NCBI RefSeq assembly: GCF_002165135.1
Contig: NZ_NFZQ01000020.1
Span: 1 to 62,767, forward strand
DNA: 62,767 nt
Reading direction: 5' to 3'
Origin: Pseudomonas sp. SID14000
Lineage (GTDB): Bacteria > Pseudomonadota > Gammaproteobacteria > Pseudomonadales > Pseudomonadaceae
Shown: in pieces, positions 1 through 7,857 of the stretch
Layout: each line of letters opens with the position of its first letter
Numbering within the stretch: position 1 is the first letter of the stretch
Position numbers and translations under genes: made by a program
Notes under the pieces: generated by a model
What the model was told of the DNA's origin: nothing
What the model saw: the letters and a program-made list of their open reading frames with translations, nothing else
The model's database searches: none

Positions 1-162
1 TGCATTCTTTATCGGCGCTTTGGTGGAAGGGGTGGGGCGATGTCTCCCACGGTCTGTACTGCTGTGAACAGTCAGAATCGGGCATTTAGTCCCACCCCCC
101 CTTCAAGTCTAACCATACAAGCGGGTTCACCCGCGAACCGGGGCAACGCCCCGGCCAGGCAC
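1..162. other. Left edge: possible 3' tail of an upstream gene plus a half REP
   Basis: One plus-strand frame is open from the window edge to a TGA at 65-67 and reads as a short, partly hydrophobic tail. It could be the end of a gene lying outside the window, but too little is visible to name it. Positions 121-139 hold one arm of the P. putida REP motif (GCGGGTTCACCCGCGAACC), without the usual inverted partner. No other gene is supported here. Confidence 0.25.
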
Positions 163-1077
163 TCAAGTGGCCGGCCGAACCGCCCGCCACAATTTCCCCG
201 CAATACCCACCACCGCCAGCACCACCGCACCAGCCACAACCCCGACACCGCCGTTGAGCAGCGCCACGGTCAACGCCCCGCCACGCCCTTCGCTGAACGC
301 CTCGATGGCATGATGCAGCGGCTCGATGCCATGTACCAGAATCCCGCCACCGACCAGAAACATGGCCGCCGTGCCTATCACCGACAGGCTCTTCATCATG
401 TATGGCGCGGTTCGCAGGATGCCGTTACCGACCGCCTGGGCCAGGCGCGACGCCTTCCGGGTCAGCCACAACCCCAGGTCATCGAGCTTGACGATGCCAC
501 CCACCAGCCCGTAAACGCCGATGGTCATGACAATGGCGATCCCGGACAGCACGATGATCTGCTGGCTCAATGGTGAGTCAGCGACAATGCCCAAGGTAAT
601 GGCAATGATTTCCGCCGACAGGATGAAGTCGGTACGCACCGCACCCTTGATCTTGGTTTTCTCGAATGCCACCAGGTCGACATTGGCATCGGCCACCGCC
701 TCCTTGAGCGCTGCATGTTCGGCGTCATCCTCGGCCTTGCTGTGCAAGAACTTGTGCGCCAGCTTCTCGAAGCCCTCAAAGCACAGGTAGGCACCGCCCA
801 GCATCAACAATGGCGTCACCGCCCACGGAATGAACGCACTGATCAGCAGTGCCGCCGGCACCAGGATAGCCTTGTTCACCAGCGACCCTTTGGCCACCGC
901 CCACACCACAGGCAACTCGCGATCGGCGCGCACCCCGGTGACCTGCTGGGCGTTCAGCGCCAGGTCATCGCCCAGTACGCCTGCGGTCTTTTTCGCCGCC
1001 ACCTTGGTCATCACCGAGACGTCATCGAGCACCGTGGCGATGTCGTCGATCAGTACCAGTAGACTGCTTCCTGCCAT
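163..1077 (-). CDS. DUF808 family inner-membrane protein
   Basis: A 304-residue membrane protein of the DUF808 (YedI-like) family. The N-terminus has the family signature: MAGSSLLVLIDD, then the MTKVAAKKTAGVLGDDLALN block. Hydrophobic segments follow at about residues 70-105, 155-205 and 230-290. The biochemical function of the family is not established. I chose the ATG at 1077 because the family begins MAGSS; an ATG four codons upstream (1089) is possible, and neither has a strong ribosome site. The gene is divergent from the TetR-family gene, and the 130-base gap probably holds both promoters. Family assignment is by residue pattern; any role is unknown. Confidence 0.85.
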   Translation of the reverse strand: MAGSSLLVLIDDIATVLDDVSVMTKVAAKKTAGVLGDDLALNAQQVTGVRADRELPVVWAVAKGSLVNKAILVPAALLISAFIPWAVTPLLMLGGAYLCFEGFEKLAHKFLHSKAEDDAEHAALKEAVADANVDLVAFEKTKIKGAVRTDFILSAEIIAITLGIVADSPLSQQIIVLSGIAIVMTIGVYGLVGGIVKLDDLGLWLTRKASRLAQAVGNGILRTAPYMMKSLSVIGTAAMFLVGGGILVHGIEPLHHAIEAFSEGRGGALTVALLNGGVGVVAGAVVLAVVGIAGKLWRAVRPAT

Positions 1078-1209
1078 GTTTGCCTGCATCCAGAAGAATA
1101 AGTGTCCAGGATTCTAGCCCAAAGCCGCTGCCTTGAGCGCCCGTCGAACCCGGTGCTACCATGCCCGATCCCTCTTAGAGGTGGCCAGACACGAGGAAGA
1201 TCCCTGACC

Positions 1210-1821
1210 ATGAGCACCATTCGCGAGCGCAACAAGGAACTGATCCTGCGCGCGGCCAGCGAGGAATTCGCCGACAAGGGCTTCGCCGCCACCAAGACCA
1301 GCGATATCGCGGCAAAGGCCGGCCTGCCCAAGCCGAACGTGTATTACTACTTCAAATCCAAGGACAACCTCTACCGCGAGGTCCTGGAAAGTATTATCGC
1401 GCCCATCATGCAGGCATCGACCCCGTTCAATGCCGACGGTGATCCGAAGGAAGTGCTGAGTGCGTACATTCGCTCGAAGATCCGCATTTCCCGCGACCTG
1501 CCGCATGCGTCCAAGGTGTTCGCCAGTGAGATCATGCACGGTGCCCCGCACCTGTCGCCGAACCAGGTGGCGCAGCTGAACGAGCAGGCTCGGCATAACA
1601 TCGAGTGCATCCAGCGCTGGATCGACCGCGGGCAGATCGCCCATGTTGACGCGCATCACCTGATGTTCAGCATCTGGGCAGCGACCCAGACCTATGCCGA
1701 TTTCGATTGGCAGATTTCCGCGGTGACTGGCAAGGCCAAGCTTGCCGACAGCGATTATGACGCGGCAGCGGAGACCATCATCCGCATGGTACTCAAGGGT
1801 TGTGAGCCCGAGGTAGCCTGA
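1210..1821 (+). CDS. TetR family transcriptional regulator (RutR-like)
   Basis: A 203-residue TetR-family DNA-binding protein. The N-terminal helix-turn-helix covers roughly residues 10-55, with the typical TSDIAAKAGLPKPNVYYYFKSK block. The C-terminal ligand domain has the YcdC/RutR-type pattern (ASEIMHGAPHLSP; FSIWAATQTYADFDWQ). RutR of E. coli senses pyrimidines, so a nucleobase-related ligand is possible, but that is inference. The start is the ATG at 1210, preceded by GAGGAAG; the longer frame from 1102 has no family match. The gene is divergent from the DUF808 gene and is followed by a REP pair that separates it from the glyoxylate region. Its targets cannot be read from the sequence. 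Confidence 0.85.
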   Translation: MSTIRERNKELILRAASEEFADKGFAATKTSDIAAKAGLPKPNVYYYFKSKDNLYREVLESIIAPIMQASTPFNADGDPKEVLSAYIRSKIRISRDLPHASKVFASEIMHGAPHLSPNQVAQLNEQARHNIECIQRWIDRGQIAHVDAHHLMFSIWAATQTYADFDWQISAVTGKAKLADSDYDAAAETIIRMVLKGCEPEVA

Positions 1822-1832
1822 CCCCCGGCGCT

Positions 1833-1925
1833 GGCTTCTTCGCGGGTGAACCCGCTCCCACAGGGACACCACGAGCTTCAAGCCTGTGATGATCCTGTGG
1901 GAGCGGGTTCACCCGCGAATAGGCC
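1833..1925. repeat. Inverted REP pair
   Basis: Two inverted copies of the P. putida REP (CGCGGGTGAACCCGCTCCCACAGG and its complement) flank a short spacer. The pair lies between the convergent ends of the TetR-family gene and the GlcG-like gene. A bidirectional terminator or mRNA-end structure is plausible. Confidence 0.85.
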
Positions 1926-1943
1926 GGAACAGGCAATAGAGAC

Positions 1944-2384
1944 TTAGGCTGCTACACCCGCATCCGCCTTCAACCCCACCTCCTCGATCGCACTGATCGC
2001 GCACTGCTCGTCGATATCCGACGTATCCCCGCTGATTCCTACCGCACCCAGCACCTTGCCGTCCTGATCACGCACCAGCACGCCACCCGGCGCCGGCACC
2101 ACCGGCCGCTCGCCCAACCCGTTCAGCGCAGCAAAGAACGCCGGCCGTTGCTGCGCATCCAGCGCCAGCAGGCGCGAGCCCTTGCCCAGGGCAATCGCGC
2201 CCCAGGCCTTGCCCGTGGCCACCTCCGGCCGAATCAGGCTGGCGCCATCCTCGCGCTGCAGCGCCAGCAAGTGGCCGCCGGCATCCAGCACCGCCACGGT
2301 CAGTGGCGCGGCATTGATCTTGCGGCCCGCCGCCAGCGCGGCATTCACAAGGCTGACCGCGACTTTCAGGTTCAAAGCGTTCAT
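1944..2384 (-). CDS. GlcG/HbpS family heme-degrading-domain protein
   Basis: A 146-residue protein of the GlcG/HbpS family (former DUF336). The whole length fits the family: an N-terminal helix (LVNAALAAGRKINAAPLTVAVLDAGG), the conserved GKAWGAIALGKGS and ALNGLGERPVVPAPGGVLV blocks, and the C-terminal GAVGISGDTSDIDEQCA block. HbpS homologs bind heme, and GlcG occurs in glycolate operons with unknown function. The start is the ATG at 2384, seven bases from AGAGGA; the longer frame runs through the promoter region and is not believed. It is transcribed divergently from gcl across a gap holding two TTGTATACAA palindromes, so co-regulation with glyoxylate use is likely. Confidence 0.85.
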   Translation of the reverse strand: MNALNLKVAVSLVNAALAAGRKINAAPLTVAVLDAGGHLLALQREDGASLIRPEVATGKAWGAIALGKGSRLLALDAQQRPAFFAALNGLGERPVVPAPGGVLVRDQDGKVLGAVGISGDTSDIDEQCAISAIEEVGLKADAGVAA

Positions 2385-2466
2385 GGAAAGGTCCTCTTCT
2401 TGTTGTGAGAAGCCCTGAGGGCAGTTGAAAACCGATAGATCAAATAGAACACAACGAAAGATGTTT

Positions 2467-2476
2467 TTGTATACAA
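2467..2476. promoter_or_regulatory. TTGTATACAA palindrome, distal site
   Basis: A perfect 10-base palindrome, 83 bases upstream of the GlcG-like start and 166 bases upstream of gcl. The form resembles operators of GntR-family (FadR/VanR type) repressors such as MdcY or MatR. A second identical copy lies at 2607, so the two could bind one regulator cooperatively. Confidence 0.65.
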
Positions 2477-2606
2477 TATTTTGAAATGATCGTATGCGAT
2501 AGCGCAAACGCCCGTTTTCATGGGCGCTCGAACGAAAGCGACATCCGCCGACGAAAACCCGTTGACCTGAGCGGCCAGCCGTGAATACACTCTGGCACAA
2601 AGCAAG

Positions 2607-2616
2607 TTGTATACAA
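2607..2616. promoter_or_regulatory. TTGTATACAA palindrome, gcl-proximal site
   Basis: Identical to the site at 2467, and ending 25 bases before the gcl ATG. A repressor bound here would block transcription into gcl. The centre-to-centre distance of 140 bases would allow looping with the distal site. The GntR-type reading is inference from motif shape. Confidence 0.65.
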
Positions 2617-2641
2617 TTACAAAATCGATGAGGCACAAACC

Positions 2642-4417
2642 ATGAGCAAAATGAGAGCAATCGATGCAGCCGTTCTGGTCATGCGCCGTGAAGGTGTAGA
2701 TACCGCGTTCGGCATCCCGGGGGCTGCCATCAACCCGTTGTACTCAGCCCTGAAGAAAGTCGGTGGCATCGATCACGTCCTCGCTCGTCACGTCGAAGGC
2801 GCCTCGCACATGGCCGAGGGTTACACCCGTGCCAACCCGGGCAACATCGGCGTGTGCATCGGCACCTCCGGCCCAGCCGGCACCGACATGGTCACCGGCC
2901 TGTACAGTGCCTCCGCCGACTCCATCCCGATCCTCTGCATCACCGGCCAGGCACCACGTGCCCGCCTGCACAAGGAAGACTTCCAGGCTGTCGACATCAC
3001 CAACATCGTCAAGCCGGTCACCAAGTGGGCCACCACCGTTCTGGAACCAGGCCAGGTGCCTTACGCCTTCCAGAAGGCCTTCTATGAAATGCGCACCGGC
3101 CGCCCAGGCCCGGTACTGATCGACCTGCCGTTCGACGTGCAGATGGCCGAAATCGAATTCGACATCGACGCCTACGAACCGCTGCCAGTGCACAAGCCAT
3201 CCGCCACCCGCGTACAGGCCGAAAAAGCCCTGGCCCTGCTCAACGACGCCGAGCGCCCGCTGCTGGTAGCCGGTGGCGGCATCATCAACGCCGACGCCAG
3301 CGACAAGCTGGTCGAGTTCGCCGAACTGACCGGTGTACCGGTAATCCCGACCCTGATGGGCTGGGGCACCATCCCGGATGACCACGCACAGATGGTCGGC
3401 ATGGTCGGCCTGCAGACTTCACACCGCTATGGCAACGCCACCCTGCTGAAATCCGACCTGGTGTTCGGTATCGGTAACCGCTGGGCCAACCGCCACACCG
3501 GTTCCGTCGACGTCTACACCGAAGGCCGCAAGTTCGTGCACGTGGACATCGAGCCGACCCAGATCGGCCGCGTGTTCACCCCGGACCTGGGTATCGTTTC
3601 CGATGCCGGAAAGGCACTGGACGTGTTCCTCGAAGTGGCCCGCGAGTGGAAAGCCGCTGGCAAGCTGAAGTGCCGCAAGGCCTGGCTGGAAGACTGCCAG
3701 CAGCGCAAGGCCAGCCTGCAGCGCAAGACCCACTTCGACAACGTACCGGTCAAGCCGCAACGTGTTTACGAAGAAATGAACCAGGTATTCGGCAAGGACA
3801 CCTGCTACGTCAGCACCATCGGCCTGTCGCAGATCGCCGGCGCACAGTTCCTGCATGTGTACAAGCCACGCCACTGGATCAACTGCGGCCAGGCCGGCCC
3901 GCTGGGCTGGACCATCCCTGCCGCCCTGGGCGTGGTCAAGGCCGACCCGAAACGCAAGGTGGTCGCGCTGTCGGGTGACTACGACTTCCAGTTCATGATC
4001 GAAGAGCTGGCGGTAGGTGCGCAGTTCAACCTGCCGTACGTGCACGTACTGGTGAACAACGCCTACCTGGGTCTGATCCGTCAGGCGCAACGTGGCTTCG
4101 ACATGGATTACTGTGTACAACTGGCGTTCGAGAACATCAACGCCACCGACGCGGCCACCTACGGTGTCGACCACGTTGCCGTGGTCGAAGGCCTGGGCTG
4201 CAAGGCCCTCCGCGTGTTCGAGCCGGCAGACATCGCCCCTGCCCTGCTCAAGGCACAGAAGATGGCCGAAGAGTTCCGCGTGCCGGTGGTGGTCGAAGTG
4301 ATTCTCGAGCGCGTGACCAACATTTCCATGGGCACCGAGATCAACGCGGTCAACGAGTTCGAAGACCTGGCCCTGGTCGGCAACGACGCGCCGACCGCCA
4401 TCTCGCTGCTGGACTGA
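2642..4417 (+). CDS. gcl: Glyoxylate carboligase (tartronate-semialdehyde synthase)
   Basis: A 591-residue ThDP- and FAD-dependent enzyme that condenses two glyoxylate into tartronate semialdehyde and CO2 in the cytoplasm. The three domains of the acetolactate-synthase superfamily are present: the PYR domain (about 1-170), the central domain (about 190-340) and the PP domain (about 370-560). The ThDP/Mg motif begins at LSGDYDFQFMIEE and continues to NNAYLGLIRQ. Residue 51 is Val in RHVEGA, where most ThDP enzymes have Glu; this is the known hallmark of glyoxylate carboligases. The length equals the family norm. It is the first gene of the operon with hyi (68-base gap), glxR, ttuD and pykF. 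Two palindromic operators upstream suggest repressor control. Confidence 0.97.
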   Translation: MSKMRAIDAAVLVMRREGVDTAFGIPGAAINPLYSALKKVGGIDHVLARHVEGASHMAEGYTRANPGNIGVCIGTSGPAGTDMVTGLYSASADSIPILCITGQAPRARLHKEDFQAVDITNIVKPVTKWATTVLEPGQVPYAFQKAFYEMRTGRPGPVLIDLPFDVQMAEIEFDIDAYEPLPVHKPSATRVQAEKALALLNDAERPLLVAGGGIINADASDKLVEFAELTGVPVIPTLMGWGTIPDDHAQMVGMVGLQTSHRYGNATLLKSDLVFGIGNRWANRHTGSVDVYTEGRKFVHVDIEPTQIGRVFTPDLGIVSDAGKALDVFLEVAREWKAAGKLKCRKAWLEDCQQRKASLQRKTHFDNVPVKPQRVYEEMNQVFGKDTCYVSTIGLSQIAGAQFLHVYKPRHWINCGQAGPLGWTIPAALGVVKADPKRKVVALSGDYDFQFMIEELAVGAQFNLPYVHVLVNNAYLGLIRQAQRGFDMDYCVQLAFENINATDAATYGVDHVAVVEGLGCKALRVFEPADIAPALLKAQKMAEEFRVPVVVEVILERVTNISMGTEINAVNEFEDLALVGNDAPTAISLLD

Positions 4418-4485
4418 TCGCCTGACGCCCCCGTGCCGGCCCCAACCTGAGGGCGCCGGGGGCCTTCATCGCAAGGAGACACAAC

Positions 4486-5268
4486 ATGCCTCGCTTCGCT
4501 GCCAACCTGTCCATGCTGTTCACCGAACAGGACTTCCTGGCCCGCTTCAAGGCTGCCGCCGATGCTGGTTTCAGTGGCGTCGAATACCTCTTCCCGTACG
4601 ACTTCAGCGCTGCCGAAATCAAGCAGCAGCTGCAGGCCAACGGCCTGACCCAGGTGCTGTTCAACCTGCCGGCGGGTGACTGGTCGAAGGGTGAGCGCGG
4701 TATCACCTGCCACCCTGACCGCGTCGAGGAATTCCGCGCCGGGGTCGACAAGGCCATCGAATACGCCAAGGTGCTGGGCAACACCCAAGTCAACGCCCTG
4801 GCCGGCATTCGCCCACAAGGCCCGGACTGCGCCACCGTGCGCAAGACCTTCGTGGAGAACCTGCGCTACGCCGCCGACAAGCTCAAAGCTGCCGGGATCC
4901 GCCTGGTCATGGAAATGATCAACACCCGCGATATCCCCGGCTTCTACCTGAACACCACGAAACAGGCCCTGGAGATCCAGGCCGAAGTGGGCAGCGACAA
5001 CCTGTTCCTGCAGTACGACATCTACCACATGCAGATCATGGAAGGTGACCTGGCTCGCACCATGGAAGCCAACCTGAAACTGATCAACCACATCCAGCTG
5101 GCCGACAACCCCGGCCGTAACGAACCAGGCACCGGCGAGATCAACTACCGCTTCCTGTTCGAGCACCTGGACCGCATCGGCTACCAGGGCTGGGTGGGCG
5201 CGGAGTACAAGCCGCTGACCACCACCGAAGCGGGCCTGGGCTGGCTGAAGACCCATAACGCAATCTAA
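4486..5268 (+). CDS. hyi: Hydroxypyruvate isomerase
   Basis: A 260-residue TIM-barrel enzyme of the AP-endonuclease-2/xylose-isomerase-like family that interconverts hydroxypyruvate and tartronate semialdehyde. Family signatures include MPRFAANLSMLFTE at the N-terminus, the metal-ligand glutamate in LVMEMINTRDIPGFYL, and QYDIYHMQIMEGD, HIQLADNPGRNEPGTGEINY and GWVGAEYKP further on. The start is well supported by AAGGAG eight bases upstream. A GC-rich inverted repeat (GCCCCCG and CGGGGGC) lies in the 68-base gap after gcl and could act as an mRNA processing or attenuation structure. A REP pair separates it from glxR. Confidence 0.95.
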   Translation: MPRFAANLSMLFTEQDFLARFKAAADAGFSGVEYLFPYDFSAAEIKQQLQANGLTQVLFNLPAGDWSKGERGITCHPDRVEEFRAGVDKAIEYAKVLGNTQVNALAGIRPQGPDCATVRKTFVENLRYAADKLKAAGIRLVMEMINTRDIPGFYLNTTKQALEIQAEVGSDNLFLQYDIYHMQIMEGDLARTMEANLKLINHIQLADNPGRNEPGTGEINYRFLFEHLDRIGYQGWVGAEYKPLTTTEAGLGWLKTHNAI

Positions 5269-5302
5269 AGGCTAAGCACAGCCCTCTGCGGGACGCAGGA
5301 CA

Positions 5303-5390
5303 CTGTGGGAGCGGGTTTACCCGCGAACACCGGCGAAGCCGGTGCCATCCACCGCGGTGCCTGCTTCGCGGGTGAACCCGCTCCCACAGG
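5303..5390. repeat. Inverted REP pair inside the glyoxylate operon
   Basis: Two REP arms in the less common orientation (TGTGGGAGCGGGTTTACCCG first, its complement last) flank a short spacer that itself holds the hairpin CACCGGCGAAGCCGGTG. The pair sits between two co-directional genes, hyi and glxR, so it probably tunes mRNA stability or read-through rather than ending the operon. Confidence 0.85.
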
Positions 5391-5445
5391 GTGCCCGGGC
5401 AGTCTGCTCCATCGAGATTCAACAAATACAACGAGGTAATCTCTC

Positions 5446-6339
5446 ATGGCTAAAATCGGTTTCATCGGCACCGGCATCATGGGCAAGCCCATGGCTCAGA
5501 ACCTGCAGAAAGCAGGTCACAGCATCTTCGTTTCCACTCACCACGACGCTGCCCCGGCCGACCTGATCGCCGCCGGTGCCGTGGCCCTGGCCAACCCGAA
5601 GGAAGTGGCCCAGGAAGCCGAGTTCATCATCGTCATGGTCCCCGACACCCCGCAGGTCGAGAGCGTCCTGTTCGGTGAAAACGGCGTGGCCGAAGGCGTG
5701 GGCCCGAACAAGGTGGTGATCGACATGAGTTCGATCTCCCCTACCGCCACCAAAGCCTTCGCCGAGAAAATCAAGGCTACCGGCGCTGCCTACCTGGACG
5801 CCCCGGTGTCCGGCGGCGAAGTCGGTGCCAAGGCCGCGACCCTGAGCATCATGGTCGGCGGCTGCCCGAAAGCCTTCGAACGCACCCTGCCGCTGTTCGA
5901 AGCCATGGGCAAGAACATCACCCGCGTCGGTGGCAATGGCGACGGCCAGACCGCCAAGGTGGCCAACCAGATCATCGTTGCCCTGAACATCCAGGCCGTT
6001 GCCGAAGCCCTGCTGTTCGCCGCCAGGAACGGCGCCGACCCGGCCAAGGTACGTGAAGCACTGATGGGCGGCTTCGCTTCGTCGAAGATCCTCGAAGTGC
6101 ACGCCGAGCGCATGATCAAGGGCACCTTCGACCCAGGCTTCCGCATCAACCTGCACCAGAAGGACCTGAACCTTGCCCTGCAAGGCGCCAAGGAACTGGG
6201 CATCAACCTGCCCAACACGTCCAATGCCCAGCAAGTGTTCAACACCTGCCAGGCCTTGGGCGGCGGCAACTGGGACCACTCGGCGCTGATCAAAGGCCTG
6301 GAGCACATGGCCAACTTCTCGATCCGCGACGACAAGTAA
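5446..6339 (+). CDS. glxR: Tartronate semialdehyde reductase (2-hydroxy-3-oxopropionate reductase)
   Basis: A 297-residue beta-hydroxyacid dehydrogenase that reduces tartronate semialdehyde to D-glycerate with NAD(P)H. The N-terminal Rossmann motif is GFIGTGIMGKPMAQNL (residues 5-20). The substrate-binding loop DAPVSGGEVGA is typical, and the catalytic-lysine helix GNGDGQTAKVANQI is intact. The C-terminal helical domain follows. A GAGG ribosome site lies upstream of the ATG. The gene is flanked on both sides by REP pairs, and a strong terminator-like hairpin follows before ttuD, so expression of the last two genes may be partly uncoupled. Confidence 0.95.
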   Translation: MAKIGFIGTGIMGKPMAQNLQKAGHSIFVSTHHDAAPADLIAAGAVALANPKEVAQEAEFIIVMVPDTPQVESVLFGENGVAEGVGPNKVVIDMSSISPTATKAFAEKIKATGAAYLDAPVSGGEVGAKAATLSIMVGGCPKAFERTLPLFEAMGKNITRVGGNGDGQTAKVANQIIVALNIQAVAEALLFAARNGADPAKVREALMGGFASSKILEVHAERMIKGTFDPGFRINLHQKDLNLALQGAKELGINLPNTSNAQQVFNTCQALGGGNWDHSALIKGLEHMANFSIRDDK

Positions 6340-6356
6340 GTAATTTTTAGCCTTCA

Positions 6357-6451
6357 CCGGCCTCTTCGCGGGTGAACCCGCTCCCACAGGTTTTACGCCG
6401 TCTTCAGCCTCTGTGAGGCCCCTGTGGGAGCGGGTTTACCCGCGAAGAAGC
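6357..6451. repeat. Inverted REP pair downstream of glxR
   Basis: Two inverted REP arms (CTCTTCGCGGGTGAACCCGC and its complement with TTTACCC) separated by about 30 bases, between glxR and ttuD. Confidence 0.85.
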
Positions 6452-6454
6452 CAA

Positions 6455-6488
6455 CACCTTTGAACCTGCGACCACAGGTTCAAAGGTG
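6455..6488. other. Perfect 14-base-pair hairpin upstream of ttuD
   Basis: CACCTTTGAACCTG at 6455-6468 is the exact complement of 6475-6488, with a six-base loop. There is no T tract after it. It lies just ahead of a true terminator-like hairpin, so the ttuD leader contains two stacked stem-loops. Confidence 0.7.
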
Positions 6489-6503
6489 GTACCGAGCAAC
6501 ACC

Positions 6504-6548
6504 CGCCCCTGGTTCGGCCTGCACGGAGGCAGTTCCAGGGGCGTTTTT
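6504..6548 (+). terminator. Intrinsic terminator between glxR and ttuD
   Basis: A 9-base stem (CGCCCCTGG at 6504-6512, CCAGGGGCG at 6535-6543) followed at once by TTTTT. A small inner stem is possible in the 22-base loop. On the plus strand this is a textbook rho-independent terminator, yet ttuD starts only 34 bases later without an obvious promoter. It may act as an attenuator that lowers ttuD-pykF expression relative to gcl-hyi-glxR. Confidence 0.75.
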
Positions 6549-6558
6549 GATTCTGCAG

Positions 6559-6569
6559 AACAACAATAA
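6559..6569 (+). promoter_or_regulatory. Hfq/Crc-type A-rich motif at the ttuD ribosome site
   Basis: AACAACAATAA fits the AANAANAA catabolite-activity motif recognised by Hfq with Crc in pseudomonads. It ends three bases before the GGGAG ribosome site of ttuD, the usual place for translational repression on preferred carbon sources. The match is seen directly; the function is inference. Confidence 0.55.
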
Positions 6570-6582
6570 TTGGGAGCCTGCC

Positions 6583-7857
6583 ATGTCGGTCGATCCGCAA
6601 AAACTTCTCCGCGAGCTGTTCGACACAGCCATCGCCGCCGCCCACCCCCGTCAAGTCCTCGAACCCTACCTGCCCGCCGACCGCAGCGGCCGGGTCATCG
6701 TCATCGGCGCCGGCAAGGCCGCAGCCGCCATGGCCGAAGTGGTCGAGAAAAGCTGGCAGGGCGAAGTCTCTGGCCTGGTCGTAACCCGTTACGGCCATGG
6801 CGCCAACTGCCAGAAGATCGAGGTGGTCGAAGCCGCCCACCCGGTCCCCGACGCCGCCGGCCTGGCCGTGGCCAAGCGTGTGCTGGAACTGGTCAGCAAC
6901 CTCAGTGAAGACGACCGCGTCATCTTCCTGCTGTCCGGCGGAGGCTCGGCGCTGCTGGCCCTGCCGGCCGAAGGCCTGACCCTGGCCGACAAGCAGCAGA
7001 TCAACAAGGCGCTGCTGAAATCCGGCGCCACCATCGGCGAGATGAACTGCGTACGCAAGCACCTCTCGGCGATCAAGGGCGGCCGCCTGGCCAAGGCTTG
7101 CTGGCCGGCCACGGTGTACACCTATGCCATTTCCGATGTACCGGGCGACCTCGCCACGGTGATCGCCTCCGGCCCTACCGTGGCCGACCCGAGCACCTCG
7201 GCCGATGCCCTGGCCATCCTCAAGCGCTACAACATCGAAGCGCCCAAGGCCGTTATCGACTGGCTCAACAACCCAGCCTCGGAAACCGTCAAGGCCGATG
7301 ACCCGGCCCTGGCCCGCAGCCACTTCCAGCTGGTCGCCAAGCCCCAGCAGTCGCTTGAAGCCGCCGCGGTCAAAGCCCGCCAGGCCGGGTTCAGCCCGCT
7401 GATCCTCGGCGACCTGGAGGGTGAGTCGCGCGAAGTAGCCAAGGTGCACGCCGGTATCGCCCGGCAGATCGTCCAGCACGGCCAGCCACTGAAGGCGCCC
7501 TGCGTGATCCTGTCCGGCGGCGAAACCACCGTGACCGTACGCGGTAACGGCCGTGGCGGGCGCAACGCCGAGTTCCTGCTCAGCCTCACCGAAAGCCTCA
7601 AAGGCCTGCCGGGCGTGTACGCCCTGGCCGGTGACACCGACGGTATCGATGGCTCGGAAGAAAACGCCGGCGCCTTCATGACCCCGGCCAGCTACGCCCG
7701 TGCCGAAGCCCTGGGCCTGTCGGCCAGCGATGAGCTGGACAACAACAACGGCTACGGCTACTTCGCCGCCCTGGATGCGCTGATCGTCACCGAGCCGACC
7801 CGTACCAACGTCAACGACTTCCGCGCCATCCTGATTCTCGAGACTGCCCAATCATGA
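6583..7857 (+). CDS. ttuD: MOFRL-family glycerate 2-kinase / annotated hydroxypyruvate reductase
   Basis: A 424-residue protein of the DUF4147-MOFRL family. The N-terminal domain has the motifs VIVIGAGKAAAAMAE and FLLSGGGSALLALP; the C-terminal MOFRL region contains GGETTVTVRGNGRGGRNAEF and ends with RTNVNDFRAILIL. Members are usually named TtuD hydroxypyruvate reductase in pseudomonads, but characterised MOFRL enzymes are glycerate 2-kinases giving 2-phosphoglycerate. Kinase activity fits this operon best, since enolase and the adjacent pyruvate kinase would complete the route to pyruvate. The start is the ATG at 6583 after GGGAG; the longer frame covers the terminator region. The stop overlaps pykF by four bases. 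Confidence 0.88.
   Translation: MSVDPQKLLRELFDTAIAAAHPRQVLEPYLPADRSGRVIVIGAGKAAAAMAEVVEKSWQGEVSGLVVTRYGHGANCQKIEVVEAAHPVPDAAGLAVAKRVLELVSNLSEDDRVIFLLSGGGSALLALPAEGLTLADKQQINKALLKSGATIGEMNCVRKHLSAIKGGRLAKACWPATVYTYAISDVPGDLATVIASGPTVADPSTSADALAILKRYNIEAPKAVIDWLNNPASETVKADDPALARSHFQLVAKPQQSLEAAAVKARQAGFSPLILGDLEGESREVAKVHAGIARQIVQHGQPLKAPCVILSGGETTVTVRGNGRGGRNAEFLLSLTESLKGLPGVYALAGDTDGIDGSEENAGAFMTPASYARAEALGLSASDELDNNNGYGYFAALDALIVTEPTRTNVNDFRAILILETAQS

Noticed and set aside
2385..2660. N-terminal extension of the GlcG-like gene across the promoter region
   Set aside because: The extension covers two operators and overlaps the gcl start; the ATG at 2384 has a good ribosome site and gives the family length.
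6424..6582. N-terminal extension of ttuD
   Set aside because: The extra codons lie over a REP arm, a hairpin and an intrinsic terminator, and lack family similarity.
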